Assembly: GCF_033958435.1 (NCBI RefSeq)
Contig: NC_134137.1
Span: 246,248,501-246,312,500, forward strand
DNA length: 64,000 bases
From: Carettochelys insculpta
Lineage: Eukaryota > Chordata > Testudines > Carettochelyidae
Direction of reading: 5' to 3'
This document shows positions 11,187 through 21,289 of the stretch, piece by piece. How positions within the stretch are numbered: position 1 is the stretch's first letter; each line of letters starts with the position of its first letter. Made by a program: the position numbers and the translations under genes. A model generated the notes under the pieces. It was not told where the DNA came from, searched no databases, and worked only from the letters and a program-made list of their open reading frames with translations.

Positions 11187-12540
11187 CTGTTGGAAGAAAA
11201 TAGAAGTGCCACTGCATTTAAATGACATTTATAGTCTAAAATAAAGGAACAGCCACCAAATAAATTAAAGAGATACATTTGATACCATACATTAATCAAG
11301 CACTGCACCACATTCAACAAACTCTCTACAATTATAAAAAAATCCCTCCCACACAGCTTTAACATTAACCAAGGGCCACCCCAATACCCTATTGAAAGTA
11401 GAAACTCCAGGTTTCAGACAAAGAGACGAGCCTAAATGCATTTTATCGTAGCAGGAAAAAATACATATGCATTTCATGCCAAATAATAAGTGCTGGTTAC
11501 TGTTCTGAAACAAAGTCAAGGACATGAAGGCAGAATGATATTCCAATCCAACTTTACCCCACTTTTGATTGTTTTCACTCTGGTTATTGTACTCTGAGAT
11601 CAGCAAGCCACAGCAGGGTTGCTTATAACAATGATACAGTAACAACAATGGTGATGTTTTTGATTGGATTTTGCTGTATGTCTTTAGTGGAAGGATTTTA
11701 GGAAGGCTTAAAGACAGGTAGAGGAAGAGTTTGCTGTGGATGTTTTATAATAAGTCTTAATCAAGGGAGGCTGCAAGTTTAGCAGGCTTTTATTATGTAG
11801 ATTTTTCTTTGTCATCTGTCTTCTTTTTAAGCTTCTGTGTGTATGTATAATTAAAAGGATATTGTACCATTTATTTTTGAAGGCAACATGATTCAGTGAG
11901 GTTGAATTTATTAATTCTCAGAATGATTCCCATGAAATGCGATTTTTCTTTCTCTCTCTTTCATGAGTAAGCAGCTGAGGCTAAAATCGAACACTGCATT
12001 TTCTTGATTTAGGCAAACCAGAAAATGATGCAATTATCTCCCTTATTAAAAAAAATGGAAGAAGTGTATTTGGCTTTGACAGATTTTGAAAACATAACGA
12101 AATGGTCAGTATTTGCTGAGGATCCCACTGTTGTCTGCAATCAAAAAAGGAAGATCTCAAGTTTAAAAATGCTATATATTTTACAAACATAATTGTGTGT
12201 ATCCTATTAGACATCAAAATCAGGTTTACTATCACACTGTGGGCACTGAGACAAAGAAATATAAAGGTCTGTGAGTGTGTTAATGATCTTTGAAAGAGTG
12301 CAATCACTGTGACTGATACACAGAAAATGAAAGACATTCATTCAAGATCACACACATCAAACCAAACCCTCACGGCACCATTATTAGTTGGAATAGCTCA
12401 TATGGAGGGTACTCTCTTTTCATTTCAGATGTATTATTTCTTCTCTTCCTCTGCCTATGTAGTTTGCTCATTATTTAGTAAAATAAATAAATAAATAAAA
12501 ATTAAAAAAAAAATTATATTAAATTAATTAAGGTATATTT
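11187..12540. other. Intron sequence next to the 11186 acceptor
   Basis: Holds the weak acceptor tract of the 11113-11186 exon. Otherwise it is AT-rich, with an (AAAT)n-like simple repeat at about 12480-12510. Minus-strand open frames near 11292-11648 and 11981-12337 show no recognisable family and probably arise by chance. Confidence 0.4.
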
Positions 12541-13521
12541 AACAAACTCTGAGCTGGCAGGTAAGTTCCCATGGGAACAAAAGCTAAAGGAAAGAAGAGT
12601 TCAGGACAGCTGACAGTTTCTTAGGGAGACAGTATTAAAGGCACAACAGCAAACTATCCCAATGATAAGGAAAGACTGGAAGAACAGTAACTGATCAAGA
12701 TGGCTATATCAAGAGATTTTTAATAATCTGAACATTTTACAAAAATCCTACCAAAAGGGGAAACAGACATATTACTAATGACAAGTATAAAAGAATGGCA
12801 AAAATGTGCAGAAACAAAATCAGAAAAGCTGCAGCTCAAAATGAATTATACCTAGCAAGGGACACACAAGGCAACAAGAAGAAATTCTATAAATAACTTA
12901 GGAACATGAAGGAAAGCATGGATCAAGTCTTCTAGGGGAAGGAAAACTCAAAAGAGAAAGGCTTAGGCATTTACTGACAATTTTACTTTAGTCTTCATTA
13001 AGATGATTAATTGTGATCAGATGCTTAACCCATTTTAATGTTAACCAAAAGATGAAAACAACACAAGTAAAATAAAGAAAGAAAAGAAAAGGTTAAAGAA
13101 TATGTAGATAAGGTAGATGCATTTAAGTTGTCAGGGCCTGATGAAATTGATCTTAAGTACTTGTACAGTAGCTGAAGTAATCTTGGAACGATTAGAGATG
13201 ATCTTTTAGAATTCACAGAGGACTGGCAAGGTCCTACTGGGCTGGAAAAGGGAAACACAGTACATTTCCTTCAACGAGGAGACAAAGAGAACCTAAAAGA
13301 TGATAGTGTAATAAGTAATAGACAACGTAGATTTGCCAAGAACAAATCATGCCAAACCAACCTAATTTCTAGGTTATTGACCTCGTGATGGATACAGAGA
13401 GTTGGGGAGGCAGTAGAAATATTATATCTTAATGTAGTAAGGCTTCTGACCTTCCCATATAATATTTTCATAATGCAATATAGGGAAGCCTAGATGAAAC
13501 TGCTATAAGGTACGTACGAGA
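12541..13521 (+). mobile_element. Old CR1 LINE, 5' portion of reverse transcriptase
   Basis: This plus-strand stretch lines up with 61520-62560 of the CR1 at the right edge. Shared parts include the K..SY..W..G segment and an ALSGPDEI-like segment near 13125. A stretch near 13330 matches the NKSCQTNLI segment. It is heavily mutated. It stops at about 13521, and the homology resumes at about 14344. Confidence 0.7.
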
Positions 13522-14343
13522 GATATGGTAATTTCCTGCTATGTACTGTACAAACTTTATCAAGTTTAAGCATCTTACAAGTAAATTTTAATAAAATTGC
13601 AAATGTCTACCTATTGCTGTGGAATTTTGTATAACATCTCAAAACAAGAAATTTTAGCAACGTAAATTCTAGAAAGTGTTGTGCTTCAAAGGACTCAATG
13701 AAACAATGTGAACTTTTACAGTTAAGTGGGTGGAAATTCCTGGCAGAGGGAATGCAAATTCCCCATCTCCAGACCTAGCCTTCTAAGCTACACCTTAAGG
13801 AAAAAACTCATTGATTGAGTGACCAACAATTCACAGTATCTAAAACACCAAAGATCCAAACTGTATAAAGGAGACAATTCCAGATTCACAGGAGTGTTTG
13901 CTCTCAGAAAGCACACTTATGAATCTGTATCCACAAAAATCTTTTGGAGGGCTTTGGAGGACTATTCACCTGTTGTTGGAGTTAGGATGATCTTTAATAA
14001 GCATATCAGCAAGAGTTTAGATTCATGTAATGTTTAAGTTTTCTCCATAATACTTTAAGCCTTAGAAAAAACGTGCTTACTTATAACGAACTGCATGATA
14101 ATTTATACCAGTGGGCTATCACACTGTTTACAGCCTCTGAGAAGCAAAGCAGAACCGTTTAAACAGCCTGGAATTTGCAGTGTAGGCAGGCACCACTGTA
14201 GCTGGGAGCCGGGGGAGAGAGTCAGGAGGGAGACATGTCTCTCCCAAGATGCCTGAAGACCTGGAAGCCTGGGAATGGGTGCCTGTGTTGGGCCAGAGGG
14301 AGAATACAGGAACAAACACCTGCATCTGTGACAGTCGATCCAA
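13522..14343. mobile_element. Unidentified insertion splitting a CR1
   Basis: CR1 homology breaks off near GGTACGTACGAG and resumes at ACACTGGCTGAAAGAC, about 820 bp later. The intervening DNA has no LINE motif and no clear terminal repeats. It includes a GC-rich stretch at 14180-14300. I infer a transposon insertion but cannot name the family. Confidence 0.4.
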
Positions 14344-15095
14344 CACTGGCTGAAAGACTATACTGTACTCAAAAAGTAGTTATCAGTGGTTTGTTTTCAG
14401 ACTAGGTCAGAGGCCAGTCTGCGATCTAGCACAATTTGATATTTTTACTACTGATTTGGAAAGAGAAGTAGAAAATATGCAAGCACTTTGAACACCAGGT
14501 TCAGAGTTCAAAATGGCTTTGACAAATGGGGAGAACTGGTCTGACATCAGCAAGATGCAGTTCAACAAAGACAAATGCAAAATACATCACTTAAGGAAGG
14601 AAAAAATACAACACACAACTGCAAACCAGGCACTAGCTATCTAGGTGGAGGTACTGCTGAAAAGGATCACGGGAATAGATTGGAACACTGAACTGAATAT
14701 GAATCAGAAATGGGATTAAGTTGTGAAAATGGTAAATATCATTCTGTAGTGTTTTATATGAGACACGAATAACAACTGTCCTGCTCTTCTAAGCACTAGC
14801 AAGACCTCAGATAGAGTACAGTGTCTCATTCTGGTGTAACACTCTGAAAAAATGTGGACAAATTGGAGAGCATCCAGAGCAGAGCTGCAAAAATGATAAA
14901 AAGTTGGGAAAACCCAACCTATTGAAAAGAGTAGACATATATTAAGGGCTGTTACAAAGGGCTGAGATCAATTGTTCTCCTAATTCCACAGATCTCAGGT
15001 TACTATTTCAAATACCTGAGCAGTTTTAAACCATTACCATTTAAGGAAAGCTCAGCCTGCACACAAATGTTTCCTCCCGCATTTCACCAAGCTAC
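14344..15095 (+). mobile_element. Old CR1 LINE, 3' portion (continuation)
   Basis: This corresponds to the region after RT motif A of CR1. It contains decayed counterparts of the FADD box, the MQFNKDKCK segment (near 14550), the ERDxG..D segment and the RPQIEYS..FW segment. It is the downstream half of the copy that begins at 12541. Confidence 0.7.
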
Positions 15096-15253
15096 TTAGA
15101 GGGAACAAAATTCACATCTGGTCTAGTAATAATTTTTGGGTACATAAATGTGTCTCCATTTCAAATTCAAGTTTCCCATGGCCTCCCAAAGCAAGAACAT
15201 GAGCTGTCTACTTTTGGAAAGAAAAGATTCCCAGCCCTTATGTTAGATATGGT

Positions 15254-15281
15254 GCTGTGTGTGTGTGAGAGAGAGAGAGAG
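15254..15281. repeat. (TG)n(GA)n microsatellite
   Basis: A short TG run passes directly into a GA run. Confidence 0.9.
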
Positions 15282-15584
15282 CACACTAGTGCCCTTTTGT
15301 GGTCACTGCGGTGCCTAGCAGGAAGTGCAGAGACAGACAAAAGTAGGTTAGAGTAAGTTGAAGAGTGAACAGAGTTTGGGCCCTCTGTGAGAGAATAAAA
15401 AGAACTTTCTTCACCTTTAATCTTGAAGTATTAATTTAATAGAAACAATTTCCTGAAACCTGATGCTCCCTGCTTCTTCGAGAATACTCCAGTGTATATG
15501 GCTATTACTTAGGAGCAAAAGAGCTTGCACTTCTTTACATTATTCTTCACTTTACCCATTATCTTAGTCATTAGACAATGTATA

Positions 15585-15609
15585 ACACACACACACACAC
15601 GTGTGTGTG
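15585..15609. repeat. (AC)n/(GT)n inverted microsatellite
   Basis: An AC run is followed at once by a GT run, so the repeat is self-complementary and could extrude a small hairpin. Confidence 0.9.
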
Positions 15610-17861
15610 CGTGCACATGCGGTGGGGGAGATGAACAACAAGAATACATTTTGCTGAATCCAGGAATCTGAACATTACCCCTGAGTGAACTCTGGGCCAC
15701 TGCATGCACACATACTTCCTGTCTGGTGTAGAACCCTCCAGCCGCCCACAGAAAACACATTCTGCCTAAGAAGTACTGCAGATCCATATTGTATTTCACC
15801 CACCAGAGACCACTGTGAAACCACAACAGACAGCAGCCATCTACATTTGTCACAGCACCGTGCCTCAGAGCCAAGTTAGGATGGACAGAGAGACAGTGGG
15901 GGGCACATGGGGGTTGCTGGAGGGTCAGAAACTGGGGTTTAGAAGGGCTAGTGAGGTCAGACAGATTGGGTCATTGGCTCAGGAGCTAATGGGATGACAG
16001 CACTGAGGTTGGGGCTGAATTGAAGTGGTGGTACAAGGCAATATGGGGATAGAAGTGGGGGAGGGAGGCACTGCTGAAACACACAAGGACAGGACAGATG
16101 TGCCAGACTCAATGGGAGTGGCTTGAGGTCAGCTACGGTCTGCATGGGGGAGGCTTCTCACTTCCCTAACAATCTCTAAACTCCCCCACAAAAAGCCTAC
16201 TCCACACTTCTCCCACCCCCATCCAACAATCCTCCAGATTCACTCCCCCCAGGCTCTTTCATTCTTTCCAACATGAAAACAGCACTTGAATAGCCAGTGT
16301 AAAGAGTTGCACCTTCACTGTAGGTCCAGGTCCACATATGGAATCTCACAGTTATAAGTTTGTGACAGCCGACTGGAAGCCTGAGGCTCACTAGCAGACT
16401 GCAGGTCAGATTATGTGGACACACCAATTCAAGGGCCAACAGCTGACTTGGGTTGATAGCTCACTAAGATCCACAACTCAGCACCCCCAGCCTGATTTCC
16501 CTCCGAGCAAGGAAATACTTTGATGTATTTTAAATGATTTCTGGCTATCAGCAACGTGACACAGCTGTGACTATAACTGCAGTGGTGCTGTGCAGTTAGT
16601 GCTAGCATGGTCACATTGTACAAGCCTTTTAAAATACAATACTAGCTCTGAGTACTGGTTCTTAGGTGCATGAATTCTTCCTCTCCAGAGCATATCCACA
16701 AGCAGCTCCATTGTGACACTAGGAATTTTCAAAGAGGCAGGAGATGGAGGTGGGGGAGTGAGGTCTCCAGATTTCATACAAACGTGCAAAAGTCAGAACT
16801 GCATGGAGGAAAGAGGGAGCCATCCTTGAAAACCAGGAGGGGGAAGAAGGTTGATGTTAGAGATGCTAGAGAGAAGGAGGTTAAAGCAATCAAGGCAGAG
16901 GTAAGGAGACTACAGAAATCTAACAGGAGTCATGTTATATAGTCTCTGCCGCTACAATAGTAGTATTCTATTTAATTAAACAATATCCTTCACATTTAGG
17001 GCCTCACTGAAATAAGTGAAACAATACCTTGTGCCTTCAATGGAAGCTTGATTGCACCATTAGTCAATTTAGAGATGATATATCAATTATCAACAATCTA
17101 AACTCCGGGCACATATTTTCAGCCCCTTAGAAGCTGCATTCACTACAAGGACACCAACTTCAATATACAGAGTACTTTTATAATAATTGCTATCCAGACA
17201 TTCATTTCTCAGTCTAATGTATAAATATAAAGCTGTTATTTATAGTGCTTACCCACACGATGGGTTAGTTTATTAACGTTTTTCCAATTTCTGAGAGAAA
17301 CAGATGCAAGGGGACAATTCTGACAGTACTATTACTTTGTCTAGGATCCCATGTCCCTTTGAAGGGCAGCTAACTTGCATACAAATGATGATCCATGAAG
17401 TGAACCCAGTTTTACAGGGAGTAGAATACAGATTTTAAAGCACATAACTTACGGTCCCAATTTTAGTGCCATCTTATTGAAAGTCTAGACTGTGTATCTC
17501 ACAGCATTTTACAATATGTCTGTTAGTGTTCCATTACCAGATTTGTGATAACAGAATAGAGAGAGGACAGAATTTCAGCTGGTGTAAGAGAGCCCAGATC
17601 CACTGAGCTCAGCAAAACTTCTCCCATTTACAGTTGGGGATCTAGCCTATAATCTGCATTCTTCTTTCTTGTCCTGGACAGTACCATGCTCAGCTGTGCT
17701 GGAGCGCTGACAATACAAATGTGAAGAGCAGCAATTACTACTGGCATTTTGGAATAAAACATTATCTTACACTTCCTGTTTAAACAGCAGCAATAGAGTA
17801 GAATATTTTCATATGTCTGAATCATAGTGTAATAAGATGCCATTTTTGAAGGGATCAGTAC

Positions 17862-17907
17862 ACTCTCTCTCGCTCTCTCTCTCTCATAAACACACACACA
17901 CACACAA
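17862..17907. repeat. (CT)n(CA)n microsatellite next to the DIRS end
   Basis: A CT-rich run is followed by CATAAA and a CA run. It lies about 20 bp outside the inferred DIRS terminus. Confidence 0.9.
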
Positions 17908-17943
17908 GTCAGGGAAAGAGAAGATACCGTAGTAACGGTGGTT

Positions 17944-18125
17944 CTTCAAGATGTGTCCCTGTGGGTGCTCCACGATAGGTGTCGGGCTAGCCCTGGCGCC
18001 GCAGATCGGATCTTTCCAGCAGTTTCTGCCGGACCACACATGCGCCGGCGCGCGCCGCTCCCTTGCGCGCTCCCGGCCACGTGCGGGATCCGGTCCCCGC
18101 CAGTTCCTTGACCAACTGCCTCGGA
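17944..18125. repeat. DIRS inverted terminal repeat, genomic left (3' end of coding strand)
   Basis: Nearly identical to the reverse complement of 24849-25030. Shared blocks include GTGCTCCACGATAGGTGTCG, the GATCGGATCTTTCCAGCAGT block and the CTTGCGCGCTCCCGGCCACG block. The two differ by scattered substitutions, mostly transitions. Confidence 0.9.
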
Positions 18126-18170
18126 TGCTCCTGAAAAACACTAAACAGAGATCCGAAGCGGGGAGGATGG

Positions 18171-18290
18171 GCGGGTGGTGGAGCACCCACGGGGACACAT
18201 CTCGAAGAACCACCATTACTACGGTGAGTAACTTCTCTTTCTTCCTTGCGTGTCCCCGTGGGTGCTCCACGATAGGTGACTACCCCGCAG
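18171..18290. repeat. DIRS internal complementary region
   Basis: The first half (to about 18220) is the reverse complement of the outer left terminus at 17926-17975, including the CCGTAGTAA.GGTGGTTCTTC edge. The second half (about 18238-18283) is the reverse complement of the outer right terminus at about 24993-25034. The two halves abut, as expected if the region templates joining of the two ends into a circle during DIRS replication. It sits just beyond the end of the recombinase frame at 18320. Confidence 0.85.
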
Positions 18291-18319
18291 TAACCCAAGA
18301 AAGGAGGTGGGTAATCGGG

Positions 18320-19777
18320 TTATGTGCAGCTTGCCCCCAAAAGGACCGCTGTCGAGAGACGCGTATCCTCTTGGAATACCCTGTGTAGGGCATAATGCTT
18401 GGCGAAGGTGTCATAGGACGACCATGTCGCCGCTCTGCAGATGTCTTTTAGCGCAATGCCCTTGAAAAAGGCTGTTGATGCCGCCACCGCCCTGGTGGAG
18501 TGAGCCCTAGGAGGGGCCAGTAAAGGAGTCTTTCTAAGTTCGTAGCACATTTTTATGCAGGATACAATGTGCTTCGAGATTCTCTGCGAAGAGAGACCTT
18601 CTCCTTTTGATCTGGGAGCGAGAGAGTCTAGGAGTCTATCCGTTTTTCGGAAGGACTTAGTCCTGTCTATATAAAAAGCCAGCGCCCTCCTCACGTCCAG
18701 GAGCTGTAGGCGCGCCTCTTTGTTGGAGTTATGAGGCTTTGGATAAAATGAGGGTAAGACTATAGGTTCGTTAATATGAAACTCTGAAGAAACTTTCGGA
18801 ACAAAGGCTGGATGCAGCCGTAAGGTTACCGCCTCCTTCAAAAATACTGTGCAGGGTGGCGTTGCCATAACTGCCGCGAGCTTGCTCACCCTGCAAGCTG
18901 ATGTGATTGCAAGAAGGAAGGTCGTCTTTATCTTAAGGAGACGGCGGGAAACTGTGGCTAAGGATTCAAACAGTGGTCCCGTTAGCGCGTTAAGCACCAG
19001 GTCCAAGCTCCACGAAGGTGGAAGCGGTTTCCGAGGGGGGTACAGGTTTACTGGCCCCTTCAGGAACCTGGTAACCATGGGATGGGCGAACACCGTGGGC
19101 CCTTCCTCTTCGTGTCGGAAAGCCGATATAGTGGCAAGGTGGACCTTCAACGAGGATAGGGAGAGTCCGCCTCTCTTGAGGTCCAGTAAGTATTCTAATA
19201 TTACAGGTATAGGCACAGCAAGGGGAGCTAATTGCTTGGTAGAACACCATGCAGTGAACTGAGTCCATTTCTGCTTGTAGGTCTTCCTGATGGAAGTCCT
19301 TCTGCTACTTTCTAGGACTTGTTGCACTCCCTCCGTACATGTGCTCTCTAGAGAGCTGAGCCATGGATTAACCATGCTTGCAGTCGCAGGCCTCGGCGGT
19401 GTGGGTGCACTATAGACCCCTGGGCTTGCGTGAGCAGGTCCGGCGCCACCGGAAGGGGCATCGGTGGGCAGTCCGACATGCGCAGGAGTAAGGGGAACCA
19501 TTGCTGTTGATCCCAAGTTGGGACTACTAGGATCATGTAGGCTCTCTCTCTCCTGGCTTTCTGCAAGACCTTGTGGATGAGCACTGTGGGAGGAAATGCG
19601 TAGAGCATGGGGCCCTTCCACGAGATTGCGAATGCGTCCCCCAGGGACCCCCGTCCCAGTCCTGCCCTGGAGCAGTATTGTGGGCACTTCTTGTTGCAAT
19701 GAGTGGCAAACAGGTCTATCTGGGGAAACCCCTATGCATGAAAAATTGGTCGTAGCAGATCGGAACGGATCTGCCAC
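18320..19777 (-). CDS. DIRS tyrosine recombinase (open frame, 485 codons)
   Basis: A single uninterrupted frame. Residues 1 to about 110 overlap the end of the RT/RNase H frame and are probably not translated as shown, so the functional start may lie near residue 110-135. Residues 155-225 form the core-binding (SAM-like) region with RKTYKQKWTQFTAWCSTKQ. The catalytic domain holds Arg296 in TSACRVSKLA, His426 and Arg429 in RAHSTRA, and the likely nucleophile Tyr462 in AKHYAL. These are the R, HxxR and Y of the tyrosine recombinase family, which cuts and rejoins DNA through a covalent phosphotyrosine link. It should integrate the circular DIRS DNA without target duplication. The HxxR motif and the spacing look normal for DIRS. 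Confidence 0.9.
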   Translation of the reverse strand: MADPFRSATTNFSCIGVSPDRPVCHSLQQEVPTILLQGRTGTGVPGGRIRNLVEGPHALRISSHSAHPQGLAESQERESLHDPSSPNLGSTAMVPLTPAHVGLPTDAPSGGAGPAHASPGVYSAPTPPRPATASMVNPWLSSLESTCTEGVQQVLESSRRTSIRKTYKQKWTQFTAWCSTKQLAPLAVPIPVILEYLLDLKRGGLSLSSLKVHLATISAFRHEEEGPTVFAHPMVTRFLKGPVNLYPPRKPLPPSWSLDLVLNALTGPLFESLATVSRRLLKIKTTFLLAITSACRVSKLAAVMATPPCTVFLKEAVTLRLHPAFVPKVSSEFHINEPIVLPSFYPKPHNSNKEARLQLLDVRRALAFYIDRTKSFRKTDRLLDSLAPRSKGEGLSSQRISKHIVSCIKMCYELRKTPLLAPPRAHSTRAVAASTAFFKGIALKDICRAATWSSYDTFAKHYALHRVFQEDTRLSTAVLLGASCT

Positions 19778-21280
19778 TCATGTGTGAGTGTGAAGTGCCT
19801 GCTCAACTGGTCTGCCTGCACGTTGTGAGAGCCTGGTAAACACGAGGCTTTCAAAGTTATATTGTTGGCGATGCACCAGTTCCACAGCCGGACTGCTTCC
19901 GCACATAAGGCACGGGACCGAGCTCCTCTTTGTCGATTCATATAAAACATGGTGGAAGTATTGTCTGTATTGATCCCGACTACTTTGCCTTGTATATGGT
20001 CTCGAAAGTGTTTGCAGGCGTTGAACACTGCTCTGAGCTCCAGTATATTTATGTGCAGCGACTGTTCTGTAGGGGACCACAGTCCCTGCGTCACCTTTTC
20101 GCCCATGTGTGCTCCCCACCCTATGTGGGAAGCGTCAGTGGTGAGAAAGATAGATATTTGTGGTTGATGAAACGGTACCCCTGTTAGCATGTTCTTGGGG
20201 TTCACCCACCATTGCAGGGATCTGCGCACCTCTGTCGTGGGCGACACCACCCTGTGGACAGTGTGGGATGCCAGTTTGTAGACGCTTGCCAGCCAGTGCT
20301 GCATGCTGTGCATATGCAATCTGGCGTTCTGTACTACGAACGTTGCTGCTGCCATATGGCCTAGCAGCTGTAAGCACGTTAGAACCGGCACCGTGGGGCT
20401 GAAGGTGATGACTTGTACGAGGGAACCAATGGCGCGAAAGCGGGCATCTGGTAGATAAACCCTTGCTGTGATGGAGTTTATGCGTGCCCCTATGAACTCT
20501 ATGTCCTGTGTGGGGTCGATCTTTGACTTCGCAAGGTTGATGACCAGGCCCAGCAAAGAGAACGTGCCTGCTGTAACGCCTATCATGAGTAGTACCTCTT
20601 CCTTCGAGGCCCCTTTCAGTAGGCAGTCGTCCAGATATGGGAATATAAACACCCCCTGTCTGTGCAGGTAGGCTGACACCACTGCCAGGGTCTTGGTAAA
20701 TATTCTGGGGGCCGAGGAGAGGCCGAATGGCAGAACCTTGTATTGGAAATGTTCTTTGCCGACCATAAACCGGAGAAAACGTCTGTGAGCTGGGTGGATT
20801 GTTATATGGAAATACACGTCTTGCAAGTCGAGGGCTGCAAACCAATCTCCATCGTCCAGTGCCATAAGTATAGAGGTGACTGTGATCATCCGAAAGCGTT
20901 GTTTGCGCAAGTACCGATTGAGGCCTCAAAGATCTAGGATGGGCCTCCAGCCTCCTGTTTTTTCCTCTGTAAGGAAGTATCTTGAATAGAACCCTTTCCC
21001 TTGGAGTTACTCCGGCACTCTTTCCACTGCCCCTATAAGCATAAGATGGTCCACCTCCTGCTTGAGTCTCGCTTCGTGGGAGGCGTCCTTTAGATGGGGC
21101 CTGGGTGGAGGTCGTGGCGGTGGGAGAGACTGGAAGGGGATCGCGTAACCCGTGGCTATGATCTCCAGTACCCATTTGTCTGTGGTGATCTTTTGCTACT
21201 GGGCGTAGAATGGTCGGAGGCGATGATGGAACATTAGCTTTGGATGACATTGCGCGATGGTAGTGATAGTGCAGCCCTCG
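19348..21280 (-). pseudogene. DIRS reverse transcriptase / RNase H, four in-frame stops
   Basis: The longest clean stretch (20910-19732) contains RT motif A (ALDLQDVYFHITI), the PFGLSSAPRIF motif B region and the YLDD catalytic box. It also holds an RNase H domain with acidic residues in TTDAS, NILELRAV, NTDNTS and ADQLSR. The same frame extends upstream through a KITTDKWVLEIIATGYAIPF segment and downstream through a DLFATHCNKK segment to 19348. It is closed by TAG at 21198-21196, TAA at 21009-21007, TGA at 20928-20926 and TAG at 19734-19732. All four are single-codon lesions; no frameshift was seen. The 3' end overlaps the recombinase frame. Confidence 0.9.
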
Positions 21281-21289
21281 ATCTGTCCG

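Larger units (their letters stand above)
15096..17925. other. Intron sequence left of the DIRS element
   Basis: Besides the microsatellites listed separately, no element or exon was recognised. Several short open frames (for example 16670-16942 plus) have no recognisable family. A (CT)n(CA)n tract at 17862-17907 abuts the DIRS terminus. Confidence 0.4.

Noticed and set aside
19440..19777. The first 110 or so residues of the recombinase frame as genuine protein
   Set aside because: This part overlaps the RNase H tail in another frame and does not resemble recombinase. It was kept in the coordinates only because the frame is open.
20135..21250. A 371-codon minus-strand open frame overlapping the DIRS RT
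   Set aside because: It is the shifted frame of the RT/RNase H gene. It has no domain of its own, and its composition (S, P, R, H, T rich) is typical of an out-of-frame shadow.
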